A DNA stretch of 7,538 nucleotides from Nocardioidaceae bacterium (lineage in GTDB: Bacteria > Actinomycetota > Actinomycetes > Propionibacteriales > Nocardioidaceae). Positions 1 to 4,839 of this stretch are shown here, in pieces. Where the stretch lies: NCBI GenBank assembly GCA_013811715.1, contig JACCUS010000195.1, forward strand, positions 1 to 7,538, read 5' to 3'. Under the pieces are notes generated by a model. That model was not told where the DNA came from. It did not search any database and saw only the letters and a list, made by a program, of their open reading frames with translations. A program made the translations under genes and the position numbers. Numbering within the stretch: the first letter of the stretch is position 1; each line of letters begins with the position of its first letter.

Positions 1-188
1 GCAGCTATGAGTACCAGATGCTGTTCGGAGTGCGGCCCGAGGAGCAGAAGCGGCTCTCGGCGCGCGGGGAGAAGGTGCGGGTCTACGTCCCGTACGGCGA
101 CCAGTGGTACGGCTACCTGATGCGACGGCTGGCAGAGCGACCGTCCAACCTGGCGTTCTTCGCCAGGTCAGCGCTTACCAAAGGCTGA
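1..188 (+). CDS. proline dehydrogenase, C-terminal end (5' partial)
   Basis: This is the last 61 codons of a gene that begins outside the window; the first whole codon is at position 3 and the TGA stop is at 186-188. The visible protein contains LFGVRPEEQKRL followed by VRVYVPYGDQWYGYLMRRL and AERPSN. In the proline dehydrogenase (PRODH) barrel, the segment Y-x-PYG-x-x-W-x-x-Y-x-x-RRL-x-E is the conserved C-terminal stretch that contributes to the proline-binding site. The enzyme oxidises proline to pyrroline-5-carboxylate, passing electrons through FAD to the respiratory chain. The protein ends about 20 residues after this motif, so this is the stand-alone actinobacterial form and not a PutA fusion with a dehydrogenase. 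The FAD-binding part cannot be seen. Confidence 0.9.
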   Translation, partial: SYEYQMLFGVRPEEQKRLSARGEKVRVYVPYGDQWYGYLMRRLAERPSNLAFFARSALTKG

Positions 189-192
189 CCGA

Positions 193-209
193 CCGACCGA
201 GCGGGTCGG
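193..209 (+). terminator. hairpin just after the proline dehydrogenase stop
   Basis: CCGACC (193-198) and GGTCGG (204-209) form a perfect 6-bp stem with a 5-nt loop, starting 4 nt after the stop codon. A second CCGACC copy (189-194) offers an alternative left arm. There is no T tract, so this would be a weak, U-less actinobacterial type of terminator or a 3'-end stabiliser. Only the stem itself is seen; the role is inferred. Confidence 0.4.
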
Positions 210-241
210 CCGCCCCCACGGGCTGCGATCCCGCCTTGCCG

Positions 242-255
242 CGGGGTCAGCCCCG
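242..255 (+). promoter_or_regulatory. small hairpin next to the acuC ribosome binding site
   Basis: CGGGG (242-246), loop TCAG, CCCCG (251-255) form a 5-bp stem with a 4-nt loop. It ends 3 nt before the purine stretch GAAAGGG (259-265), which lies 6 nt upstream of the GTG start at 272 and is the best Shine-Dalgarno candidate. The hairpin could influence access to this site. No clear -10/-35 pair is visible in the 83-bp gap, so acuC may be read through from the proline dehydrogenase gene. Confidence 0.3.
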
Positions 256-271
256 GACGAAAGGGCCACAT

Positions 272-1453
272 GTGACAGGTGCCGCGATTGTCGTCTTCGA
301 CGACGAGCTCACCCGGTACGACTTCGGGCCAGCCCATCCGCTGGCCCCCCTCCGGGTCGACTTGACGATACGGCTGGCACGGTCTCTCGGGGTCTTCAAC
401 TCACCTGCTGTCTCGGTCGTTCCGGCACCGACGGCAACTGACGACGAACTCGGACTGATTCACACCCCGCGATACATCGAAGCCGTGCAGAAGGTCAGCC
501 AGGGCCCTTTCGGCGACGGCCTCGTGCACGGGCTTGGCACCGGCGACAATCCGGTGTTCCCGGACATGCACAAGGCGTCCGCCCATGTCGTGGGTGCCAG
601 CCTCGAAGCGGCACGCCGAGTTTGGTCGGGGGAATCGCTGCATGCGATCAACGTCAGTGGGGGACTGCATCACGCCATGGCGGACCTGGCCAGCGGGTTC
701 TGCGTGTACAACGATCCGGCGATCGCGATCGCCTGGTTGCTTGAGCAGGGCGTGGCCCGAGTCGCCTACGTCGACATCGACGTACACCACGGGGACGGAG
801 TCCAGGCAGCCTTCTACAACGACCCACGGGTGTTGACCATCAGCCTGCATGAAAGCCCACGGACCCTCTTCCCGGGAACCGGTGACCCGGGCGAAAGCGG
901 TGGACCGGACGCGCCAGGCGCCTCGGTCAACGTCGCGCTGCCGCCTGGAACCGGCGATGGCGGCTGGCTGCGTGCTTTCCATGCGGTGGTCCCGCCGCTG
1001 TTGCGGGAGTTCGGCCCCAGCGTACTGGTCAGCCAACACGGCTGCGACTCGCACATGGATGATCCGCTGGCTCATCTCATGCTCAGCGTCGACGGGCAGC
1101 GGGCGGCCCATCTAGCCTTGCACGACTTGGCGCACGAGGTTTGTGAGGGGCGCTGGGTGGCGACAGGCGGCGGCGGGTACGCCATCGTCGACGTCGTACC
1201 CCGGACCTGGACGCACCTGCTGGCGGCGGTCGCGGGTGCCCCCTTGGACCCAGGGACCTCGATCCCCGGCGAGTGGCGCGAGTACGTCGGCGAGTCCACC
1301 GGAAGGCGTGCCCCTGCACGCCTTACCGACGGTCGGTCTGCCACCTTCAGCGACTGGTCGAGCGGCTATGACCCCGACTCGTGGCTGGATCGTTGCGTCG
1401 AGCAGACCCGGAGGGAGATCTTCCCGTTGCACGGGATCGAGACGTCGTACTGA
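272..1453 (+). CDS. acuC: AcuC-type deacetylase (class I histone deacetylase superfamily)
   Basis: The 393-residue protein is a zinc-dependent amidohydrolase of the arginase/deacetylase fold, of the type annotated AcuC. In Bacillus, AcuC removes acetyl groups from acetyl-CoA synthetase and so activates acetate use. Every catalytic element of the family is visible. The His pair is H133-H134 in GGLHHAMADLASGFC. The zinc ligands are D170 and H172 in YVDIDVHHGDGV and D259 in QHGCDSHMDDPL. The transition-state tyrosine is Y303 in TGGGGY. The N-terminal HPLAPLR and HTPRYIEAV segments are also typical. An open frame runs upstream to 104, but it overlaps the proline dehydrogenase gene; GTG 272 has GAAAGGG 6 nt before it and gives the usual family start and length. 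The substrate is inferred from the family; a different acetylated protein or small molecule is possible. Confidence 0.93.
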   Translation: MTGAAIVVFDDELTRYDFGPAHPLAPLRVDLTIRLARSLGVFNSPAVSVVPAPTATDDELGLIHTPRYIEAVQKVSQGPFGDGLVHGLGTGDNPVFPDMHKASAHVVGASLEAARRVWSGESLHAINVSGGLHHAMADLASGFCVYNDPAIAIAWLLEQGVARVAYVDIDVHHGDGVQAAFYNDPRVLTISLHESPRTLFPGTGDPGESGGPDAPGASVNVALPPGTGDGGWLRAFHAVVPPLLREFGPSVLVSQHGCDSHMDDPLAHLMLSVDGQRAAHLALHDLAHEVCEGRWVATGGGGYAIVDVVPRTWTHLLAAVAGAPLDPGTSIPGEWREYVGESTGRRAPARLTDGRSATFSDWSSGYDPDSWLDRCVEQTRREIFPLHGIETSY

Positions 1454-1628
1454 CGCCGAAAAGCCGCGACACGCCGAGAAACCATCCATTTCGGTCTCGT
1501 TTCGCTACTTAATTCCGACTTCGCTTCCTCAGCAGCCACATTTGCCACTACCCTCACGCTAAGCAACCGGACGATTTGTGTCCTCGGTGGGGAAGCCGAG
1601 GTGCGACCGGGCTGGAAGATGGTGTGTC
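1454..1628 (+). promoter_or_regulatory. intergenic region carrying the leader of the HTH gene
   Basis: These 175 bp separate acuC from the small HTH gene and are clearly more AT-rich than the surroundings (for example ACTTAATTCC near 1507-1516), as expected of a promoter. A TANNNT match, TACCCT, lies at 1549-1554 and would place transcription near 1561, but its -35 region is weak. The ribosome binding site is GGAAG (1614-1618), 10 nt before the ATG at 1629. No gene is seen. The promoter position is a guess. Confidence 0.35.
1582..1601 (+). promoter_or_regulatory. leader hairpin upstream of the HTH gene
   Basis: CCTCGG (1582-1587) and CCGAGG (1596-1601) form a perfect 6-bp stem, extendable by one G-U pair to leave a six-base loop GGGGAA. 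It lies 27 nt upstream of the start codon, within the presumed 5' leader. As DNA it is an imperfect operator-like dyad; as RNA it is a stable small hairpin. No regulator is recognised. Confidence 0.35.
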
Positions 1629-1838
1629 ATGGCCGCAAGCTCGTCCGGAGACGGGATCTCCGAGGTCAGGTTCCTCACCGTGGCCGAAGTGGCCACGGCG
1701 ATGCGGGTCTCTAAGATGACCGTCTACCGGCTGGTGCACAGTGGCGAACTGCCCGCGGTTCGGGTGGGACGCTCGTTTCGAGTCCCCGAGGACGCGGTCT
1801 CCGAGTACCTGCGCAAGTCGTACTTTCAGGCGGGTTGA
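1629..1838 (+). CDS. excisionase-family HTH DNA-binding protein (BdtA / Rv0500A type)
   Basis: This 69-residue protein is almost entirely one winged helix-turn-helix of the MerR-like/excisionase family. The segment LTVAEVATAMRVSKMTVYRL (residues 16-35) is the helix-turn-helix. The segment GELPAVRVGRSFRVPEDAV (39-57) is the wing and the following helix entry, and the chain ends in a short amphipathic helix. The ATG at 1629 was chosen because it has GGAAG 10 nt upstream and gives the compact family length; the frame is open further upstream but without a good site. The same small gene lies directly before the bS22 gene in mycobacteria (Rv0500A) and Streptomyces, where, from memory, it is called bdtA and is a target of the developmental regulator BldD. 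Its DNA target is not known from this sequence. It is a transcription factor, not a recombination factor, since no integrase lies nearby. Confidence 0.85.
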   Translation: MAASSSGDGISEVRFLTVAEVATAMRVSKMTVYRLVHSGELPAVRVGRSFRVPEDAVSEYLRKSYFQAG

Positions 1839-1858
1839 CGCAGGCGCGGCACCGGATA

Positions 1859-1912
1859 GGTGTGAAAGAGGCGGGTACCGGTTAGCGACGCCCTCGTCAC
1901 ACCCGCGGTACC
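1859..1912 (+). repeat. cluster of overlapping, competing inverted repeats
   Basis: Three perfect pairings share the same bases: GGTGTG (1859-1864) with CACACC (1898-1903); GCGGGT (1871-1876) with ACCCGC (1901-1906); and GGTACCG (1874-1880) with CGGTACC (1906-1912). Inside the loop, GACG-CCCT-CGTC (1887-1898) can form a further small hairpin. The first and third pairings cross, so they would be a pseudoknot if both formed; the others exclude each other in part. The element begins 20 nt after the HTH stop codon. It may be a 3'-end structure of that gene, an operator, or a switchable leader; no known RNA family is recognised. Confidence 0.4.
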
Positions 1913-2050
1913 GGAGCGGCCGCAGGTCGTGATGGCGCGGACCTTGTTGACCCAGCGGTGGAGGCGCCGCTCGTACATCTTGGCGGTCAGGGTTGCGGAA
2001 GGGTGGTGGGTGTCCCACGGAATCGGCCTGCGGGTAGCCTTTGGCCGAAT

Positions 2051-2064
2051 CACGCGTCAGCGTG
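2051..2064 (+). repeat. short dyad CACGC-GTCA-GCGTG
   Basis: CACGC (2051-2055) and GCGTG (2060-2064) form a perfect 5-bp dyad with a 4-nt spacer, 66 nt upstream of the bS22 start codon. It could be a protein-binding operator or the first hairpin of the leader RNA. It does not fit the BldD box spacing as I know it. Confidence 0.3.
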
Positions 2065-2075
2065 TCACGACCTCC

Positions 2076-2099
2076 TCCCGGGGGCCGCTCCGCCCGGGA
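2076..2099 (+). promoter_or_regulatory. GC-rich leader hairpin upstream of the bS22 gene
   Basis: TCCCGGG (2076-2082) and CCCGGGA (2093-2099) form a perfect 7-bp stem with a 10-nt loop, ending 30 nt before the GTG start. Directly before it, ACCTCCT (2070-2076) equals the anti-Shine-Dalgarno sequence of 16S rRNA. A strong hairpin just upstream of a ribosomal-protein gene suggests a leader for autogenous control, but this is inference from position only. It could also be a terminator for transcripts entering from the HTH gene, although no T tract follows. Confidence 0.4.
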
Positions 2100-2129
2100 T
2101 TCCACGCCACCACGCCCGAAAGGTAGACC

Positions 2130-2231
2130 GTGGGCTCAGTTATCAAGAAGCGTCGCAAGCGGATGGCCAAGAAGAAGCACCGCAAACTGCTGAAGAAGAC
2201 GCGCATTCAGCGCCGCCGTCAAGGCAAGTAG
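2130..2231 (+). CDS. small ribosomal subunit protein bS22-type (AURKAIP1/COX24 domain)
   Basis: A 33-residue protein starting at GTG 2130 and ending with TAG at 2229-2231. It begins MGSVIKKRRKRMAKKKHRKL and continues into a tail of Lys/Arg residues; 18 of 33 residues are Lys or Arg. This is nearly the sequence of mycobacterial Rv0500B and its Streptomyces counterpart. The mycobacterial protein was found in ribosome structures on the small subunit near the decoding centre and named bS22; it is related to mitochondrial mS38 (COX24/AURKAIP1). It is not E. coli S22/Sra. GAAAGG at 2118-2123, 6 nt upstream, supports the GTG start. The gene is too small for usual length cut-offs, and a longer frame over the same bases (1958-2284) is a shadow. 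Its stop codon is only 2 nt from the stop of the convergent anti-sigma gene. Confidence 0.93.
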   Translation: MGSVIKKRRKRMAKKKHRKLLKKTRIQRRRQGK

Positions 2232-2233
2232 CC

Positions 2234-3871
2234 CTAGGGGAGGGACGGGGCGTCGTTCGTGGTGCCTGCGTCGAGAGGGTCTAGCGCGCCGCTGCGACGA
2301 TTCGTGAGGTCGAGCGGGTCGCTGGTATCGACCGTGATCGTCGGGGCGTCCACACTTGGCTCATCAGCGAGCGGCGCTTCCGGGTCCGGTGTCTCTGGGT
2401 TTGTCCCGCCCAGGTCGGGGCCGTCCAGGTCGGGTGTTTCGAGGTCCGGTGTCTCTGGGTTTGTCCCGCCTAGGTCGGGGCCGTCCAGGTCGGGTGTTTC
2501 AAGGTTCGGTGTCTCTGGGTTTGTCCCGTCGGGGTCGGGGGCGTCCAGATCCGGTGTGTCCAGGTCGGGGCCGTCTGGGGTTGGCCCGTCCAGGCCGGGA
2601 CCCTGCGGGTCTGTCCCGTCGAGGTCCGGGCCCTCCGGGCCGGGATCCTGTGGGTCTGTCCCGTCGGGGTCGGGGCCGTCCAGATCGGGTGTGTCCAGGT
2701 CGGGGCCGTCTGGGGCTGGCCCGTCCGGGCCGGGACCCTCTGGGTCTGTCCCGTCTGGGCTCGGTCCGTCGATGCGTGGTGCATCCGTGCCAGACACCTC
2801 GAGACTCGGCTCGTTGCCCGCTGGAATGTCTAGTGCCGGTGGCTGCTCGGCCGGTTGCTGGTCCGGGTCGTTGCCGACGGGGCCGTCACCCGGCAGGTCA
2901 GTGCCGCCAGGCTCGGCTGGAGGAACTCCCGCGACCGGCAGCTCGATCGAAGGCTCCGGATCGCCCCGGCCGTCGGAAGTCGACTCGAGAGCCGGAGGTT
3001 CGGGCGGTGCCGGTCGGGCAACCTGAATCGTGTCGTCGACGACCGGGCGCGTCTCCGTCGGTGACCCAACAGGCCCCGACGAGAGATACAACGGCAGCCG
3101 CTCGCTGCACGAGGGACAGGTCTCCCTGGCCAACGCGTCGAGCTCGGCCAACAGCTGAGCCGCCTCGCGAACTTCGTCGCGTACGTCGGCCGGCAGCGTG
3201 CGGCTGAGCTCTTCCAACCTGGTGACCGAGGTGTTCGTGAAGTCGCGCAGCTCGACGATGCTTTGCACGCTCGACTCGTCCTCGTAGGCGGCGATCAGCG
3301 AGTCCGCACCATCGGTCGCCTGGCTCGCGAAGTCGTCAAGAGTCTTGACGATGAGCGGCGAGGTGGTCGGGTCGTCCGGAGCGGAGACCGCCAGACCCTG
3401 GACCTCGGTCAGCCGGGTGCTCGCTTGCTCGAGAAGCTCTTGACCGCGGTCTGCGGCGGAGCCGGTCAGCGCGAGTTCGACCCGTTCGATGCCCCGCTTG
3501 ACGGGATAGATCGCATCTCCTGGGAGAGCTGACTGACTGGCTGCCGCCACCCCCATGCCGCTGCCACTGATGATCAACCCGACGGCCGCTGCCGACGTGG
3601 CTCGGCGTCGCCGCGGCGATGAGGTGACGGCTCGGGCGCGGTCGGTGCTTCCCGGTGTCCCCTTGGCGAGCTCGGCTGGCGCGGCCGCCAGCAGGCGCTC
3701 GCGCAGATCGGCTGAGAAGGCAGGTCGTAGGTCCGGGCTGGGAACGGCTCGCAGCTGCTCGACCAGGTCGATGAAAACGCGCATCTCACTCGACGCGCCC
3801 GAGCCCGGACGGCCATCGACGGCCGCCGCGAACTCCTCTGCGCGTCTGCGTGCAGACAGCATCAGCATCAT
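2234..3871 (-). CDS. rsbN: RsbN-like membrane anti-sigma factor with DUF5667 domain and Asp/Pro repeat tail
   Basis: A 545-residue protein encoded directly after the BldN-like sigma factor gene. Residues 1-85 (starting with SARRRAEEFAAAVDG near residue 6) resemble the short helical sigma-binding domain of RsbN, which lacks the zinc motif of common anti-sigma factors. After a basic patch (RRRR, 87-90), residues 91-111 are hydrophobic enough for one membrane helix. Residues 112-250 match DUF5667, including SALPGDAIYPVKRG and a helical region. C252 and C255 form a CPSC pair. From about 256 to the end the chain is disordered, Pro/Asp-rich, and strongly repetitive at 365-505. The expected topology is N-terminus inside, the rest outside. 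The role, by analogy with Streptomyces, is to hold BldN inactive. AGAGGG (3880-3885) lies 8 nt before the ATG at 3871; the Met codons at residues 2 and 4 are alternatives. The long acidic tail is unusual. Confidence 0.82.
   Translation of the reverse strand: MMLMLSARRRAEEFAAAVDGRPGSGASSEMRVFIDLVEQLRAVPSPDLRPAFSADLRERLLAAAPAELAKGTPGSTDRARAVTSSPRRRRATSAAAVGLIISGSGMGVAAASQSALPGDAIYPVKRGIERVELALTGSAADRGQELLEQASTRLTEVQGLAVSAPDDPTTSPLIVKTLDDFASQATDGADSLIAAYEDESSVQSIVELRDFTNTSVTRLEELSRTLPADVRDEVREAAQLLAELDALARETCPSCSERLPLYLSSGPVGSPTETRPVVDDTIQVARPAPPEPPALESTSDGRGDPEPSIELPVAGVPPAEPGGTDLPGDGPVGNDPDQQPAEQPPALDIPAGNEPSLEVSGTDAPRIDGPSPDGTDPEGPGPDGPAPDGPDLDTPDLDGPDPDGTDPQDPGPEGPDLDGTDPQGPGLDGPTPDGPDLDTPDLDAPDPDGTNPETPNLETPDLDGPDLGGTNPETPDLETPDLDGPDLGGTNPETPDPEAPLADEPSVDAPTITVDTSDPLDLTNRRSGALDPLDAGTTNDAPSLP
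2380..2760 (-). repeat. two-level tandem repeat encoding the acidic Asp/Pro tail
   Basis: The coding sequence of the anti-sigma tail repeats at two scales. A 60-bp unit (20 codons) is present at 2401-2460 and 2461-2520 with only three differences, and a partial copy lies on either side. A 135-bp unit (45 codons) relates 2528-2620 to 2663-2755 with about six differences over 93 bp. The protein unit is built from steps such as PDLDGPDLGGTNPETPDLET and PDPDGTDP. The repeat keeps the reading frame throughout, since both periods are multiples of three. The plus strand of the array is rich in GGGG runs. Confidence 0.9.
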
Positions 3872-3934
3872 CGTCGTGGCCCTCTATCTGGAAGTGCGGC
3901 GGTGGGAGGGATTCGAGCACCCTTCCGTACTGGG

Positions 3935-3986
3935 CAAAACGACCCAACCAACCCGGGAGTTACGGGGGGCGGCAGCATTCGTTTTG
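3935..3986. repeat. 8-bp inverted repeat flanking the anti-sigma promoter
   Basis: CAAAACGA (3935-3942) and TCGTTTTG (3979-3986) are exact inverted copies, 44 bp centre to centre; with flanks, GGGCAAAACGA and the reverse complement of the right side, GGACAAAACGA, agree at 10 of 11 positions. The left arm covers the proposed -10 element of the anti-sigma promoter and the -35 lies between the arms. Spacing of about four helical turns would place both arms on the same DNA face, as for a looping or dimeric regulator. Confidence 0.5.
3936..3964 (-). promoter_or_regulatory. candidate ECF (BldN-type) promoter of the anti-sigma gene
   Basis: Read on the minus strand, CGTAAC (3959-3964) is followed after 17 bp by CGTTTT (3936-3941). 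This fits the ECF pattern of an AAC-containing -35 and a CGT-containing -10. From memory, Streptomyces BldN promoters use CGTAAC and CGTTGA about 16 bp apart, so the -35 is an exact match and the -10 a partial one. The start site would lie near 3929, giving a leader of about 58 nt to the ATG at 3871. In Streptomyces, rsbN is itself transcribed by BldN, so an autoregulated promoter here makes sense. Confidence 0.6.
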
Positions 3987-4001
3987 TCCGGCTCCATCGC
4001 C

Positions 4002-4715
4002 TCACTGCGGCCCCAGCCCCACAGGCATCAACTTCGCCAAGTTTCGGACCGCCCTCAGCTGCAGCTGCTTGACGGCGCCCTCGGAACGGCCGAGGACCTT
4101 GGCGGTCTCGGCGATCGATGCCTCGCTGAAGAAACGCAACACGATGCACTCCTGCTGCTCTGCCGGCAACGCGTCGAGCGCTTCGTGCAGCACCTCGTTC
4201 GTCAGCCCGGCAAGGACCTCCTCCTCCGGCCCAGGGGTGCTCTGCCCATTTGCGCCGAAGTCATCGGTAGGTGTCTCGAGTCGGGTCCGGCCCGACTTGT
4301 AGTGGTCGACGGTCAGGTTGCGCGCGATGGTCATGAGCCAGGCGCCGAAGTCAGTGCCCTGCCATTGGAACTTGCTCATCGAGCGGAGGGCGCGGAAGAA
4401 GGTGTCGCTGACGATGTCCTCAGCCAGCGCCTGCGCACTCACCCGGTAGTAGACGAACCGGTATACGGCTGGGCTGTAGTGGTCGTACAGGGACCCGAAG
4501 GCCTCGGCGTCGCCATCGCGGGCCATATCGACAAGCGCAGCGATCCGACGCGAGTCGTCGACTTCAGGCGGATAGCCCGGCCCACCCGACGACGCGCCGC
4601 TTCCCGCCGACACCGAACCGGAGGTGGCCAACATCGGCTGTCCGAGGAGTACTTCGACCACCGCACGGCGCAGTGCGTCGTACCCGGTCGGTAACCCGAT
4701 ACCGCCGCGAGCCAT
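4002..4715 (-). CDS. bldN: ECF-family RNA polymerase sigma factor, BldN/AdsA-like
   Basis: A 237-residue sigma factor with sigma-2 (about residues 58-145) and sigma-4 (172-230) domains. Sigma-2 contains GDAEAFGSLYDHYSPAVYRF, the core-binding helix segment AEDIVSDTFFRAL, and WQGTDFGAWLMTIARNLTVD. Sigma-4 contains LPAEQQECIVLRFF and the helix-turn-helix SIAETAKVLGRSEGAVKQLQ. The wording of these segments closely follows Streptomyces BldN (AdsA), the sigma factor for aerial hyphae and sporulation genes, more than other ECF groups. Residues 1-53 are an extension before sigma-2 (start MARGGIGLPTGYDALRRAVV, then Gly/Ser-rich). Streptomyces BldN has a longer extension (about 86 residues) that is removed by proteolysis, so this may be a short pro-sequence. 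GGAGAGGGAG (4719-4728) directly upstream supports the ATG at 4715; Met28 would be an alternative start. The neighbouring downstream gene encodes the likely anti-sigma factor. Confidence 0.92.
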   Translation of the reverse strand: MARGGIGLPTGYDALRRAVVEVLLGQPMLATSGSVSAGSGASSGGPGYPPEVDDSRRIAALVDMARDGDAEAFGSLYDHYSPAVYRFVYYRVSAQALAEDIVSDTFFRALRSMSKFQWQGTDFGAWLMTIARNLTVDHYKSGRTRLETPTDDFGANGQSTPGPEEEVLAGLTNEVLHEALDALPAEQQECIVLRFFSEASIAETAKVLGRSEGAVKQLQLRAVRNLAKLMPVGLGPQ

Positions 4716-4762
4716 GAACTCCCTCTCCGAAACACGGTGGTCTGTGGGTCCCCGAGGGGCCG

Positions 4763-4768
4763 ATGCTA
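4763..4768 (-). promoter_or_regulatory. candidate -10 element of the bldN promoter
   Basis: On the minus strand TAGCAT (4763-4768) fits TANNNT and would start transcription near 4756, leaving a leader of about 40 nt with the strong ribosome binding site. The -35 region at 17 bp spacing is TGCATT (4786-4791), a poor match. A direct repeat GCGAAA, read on the plus strand at 4770-4775 and 4781-4786, is spaced 11 bp, one helical turn, inside the promoter. A weak -35 with repeats suggests dependence on a regulator. Confidence 0.4.
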
Positions 4769-4798
4769 CGCGAAAGTGGCGCGAAAATGCAGTCGCGA

Positions 4799-4812
4799 GT
4801 GACCCCGGTCAC
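4799..4812. promoter_or_regulatory. palindromic operator candidate upstream of bldN
   Basis: GTGACC (4799-4804) and GGTCAC (4807-4812) form a perfect 6-bp inverted repeat with a 2-bp spacer, centred about 49 bp upstream of the proposed bldN transcription start and 28 bp after the phosphatase stop. The TGAC/GTCA half-sites resemble those of the BldD box known to control bldN in Streptomyces, but the spacing is one base shorter than the consensus I recall (TNACNC(A/T)GNGTNA), so the regulator is uncertain. It is too short and lacks a T tract for a convincing terminator. Confidence 0.45.
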
Positions 4813-4839
4813 ATCAAGATGTACCCCTTCCCCAGGATT

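Larger units (their letters stand above)
1839..2129 (+). promoter_or_regulatory. 291-bp intergenic region and leader of the bS22 gene
   Basis: No convincing gene lies here. The region holds several inverted repeats (listed separately at 1859-1912, 2051-2064 and 2076-2099). Possible -10 hexamers are TACATC (1975-1980) and TAGCCT (2036-2041); TTGACC at 1947-1952 resembles a -35 but is 22 bp from the former, which is too far. A strong promoter for a ribosomal protein is expected here, but I cannot place it. GAAAGG (2118-2123) is the ribosome binding site of the downstream gene, 6 nt before its GTG. Confidence 0.4.

Noticed and set aside
104..271. Upstream extension of the acuC frame to 104
   Set aside because: It overlaps the end of the proline dehydrogenase gene, has no family similarity, and GTG 272 has a ribosome binding site and gives the normal AcuC N-terminus.
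1454..1500. Terminator after acuC
   Set aside because: Only imperfect pairing (CCGAGAAA with TTTCGG) is seen, with a bulge and no T tract.
1629..1838. Phage excisionase
   Set aside because: The fold is excisionase-like, but no integrase, attachment site or phage gene is present, and the gene sits in a conserved chromosomal block.
1958..2284. 108-residue plus-strand frame
   Set aside because: It covers the bS22 gene in another frame; the 33-residue frame is the conserved one.
2380..2760. CRISPR-like or mobile repeat array
   Set aside because: The repeats are direct, in frame and have no unique spacers; they encode a protein tail.
2259..3207. Long plus-strand frames (255 and 283 residues) opposite the anti-sigma gene
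   Set aside because: Their Ser/Gly/Arg-rich low-complexity products are antisense readings of the Asp/Pro repeat; no start site or domain supports them.
3555..4694. 379-residue plus-strand frame
   Set aside because: It runs antisense across the anti-sigma start, its promoter and the sigma factor gene; it has no recognisable domain and is a high-GC shadow.
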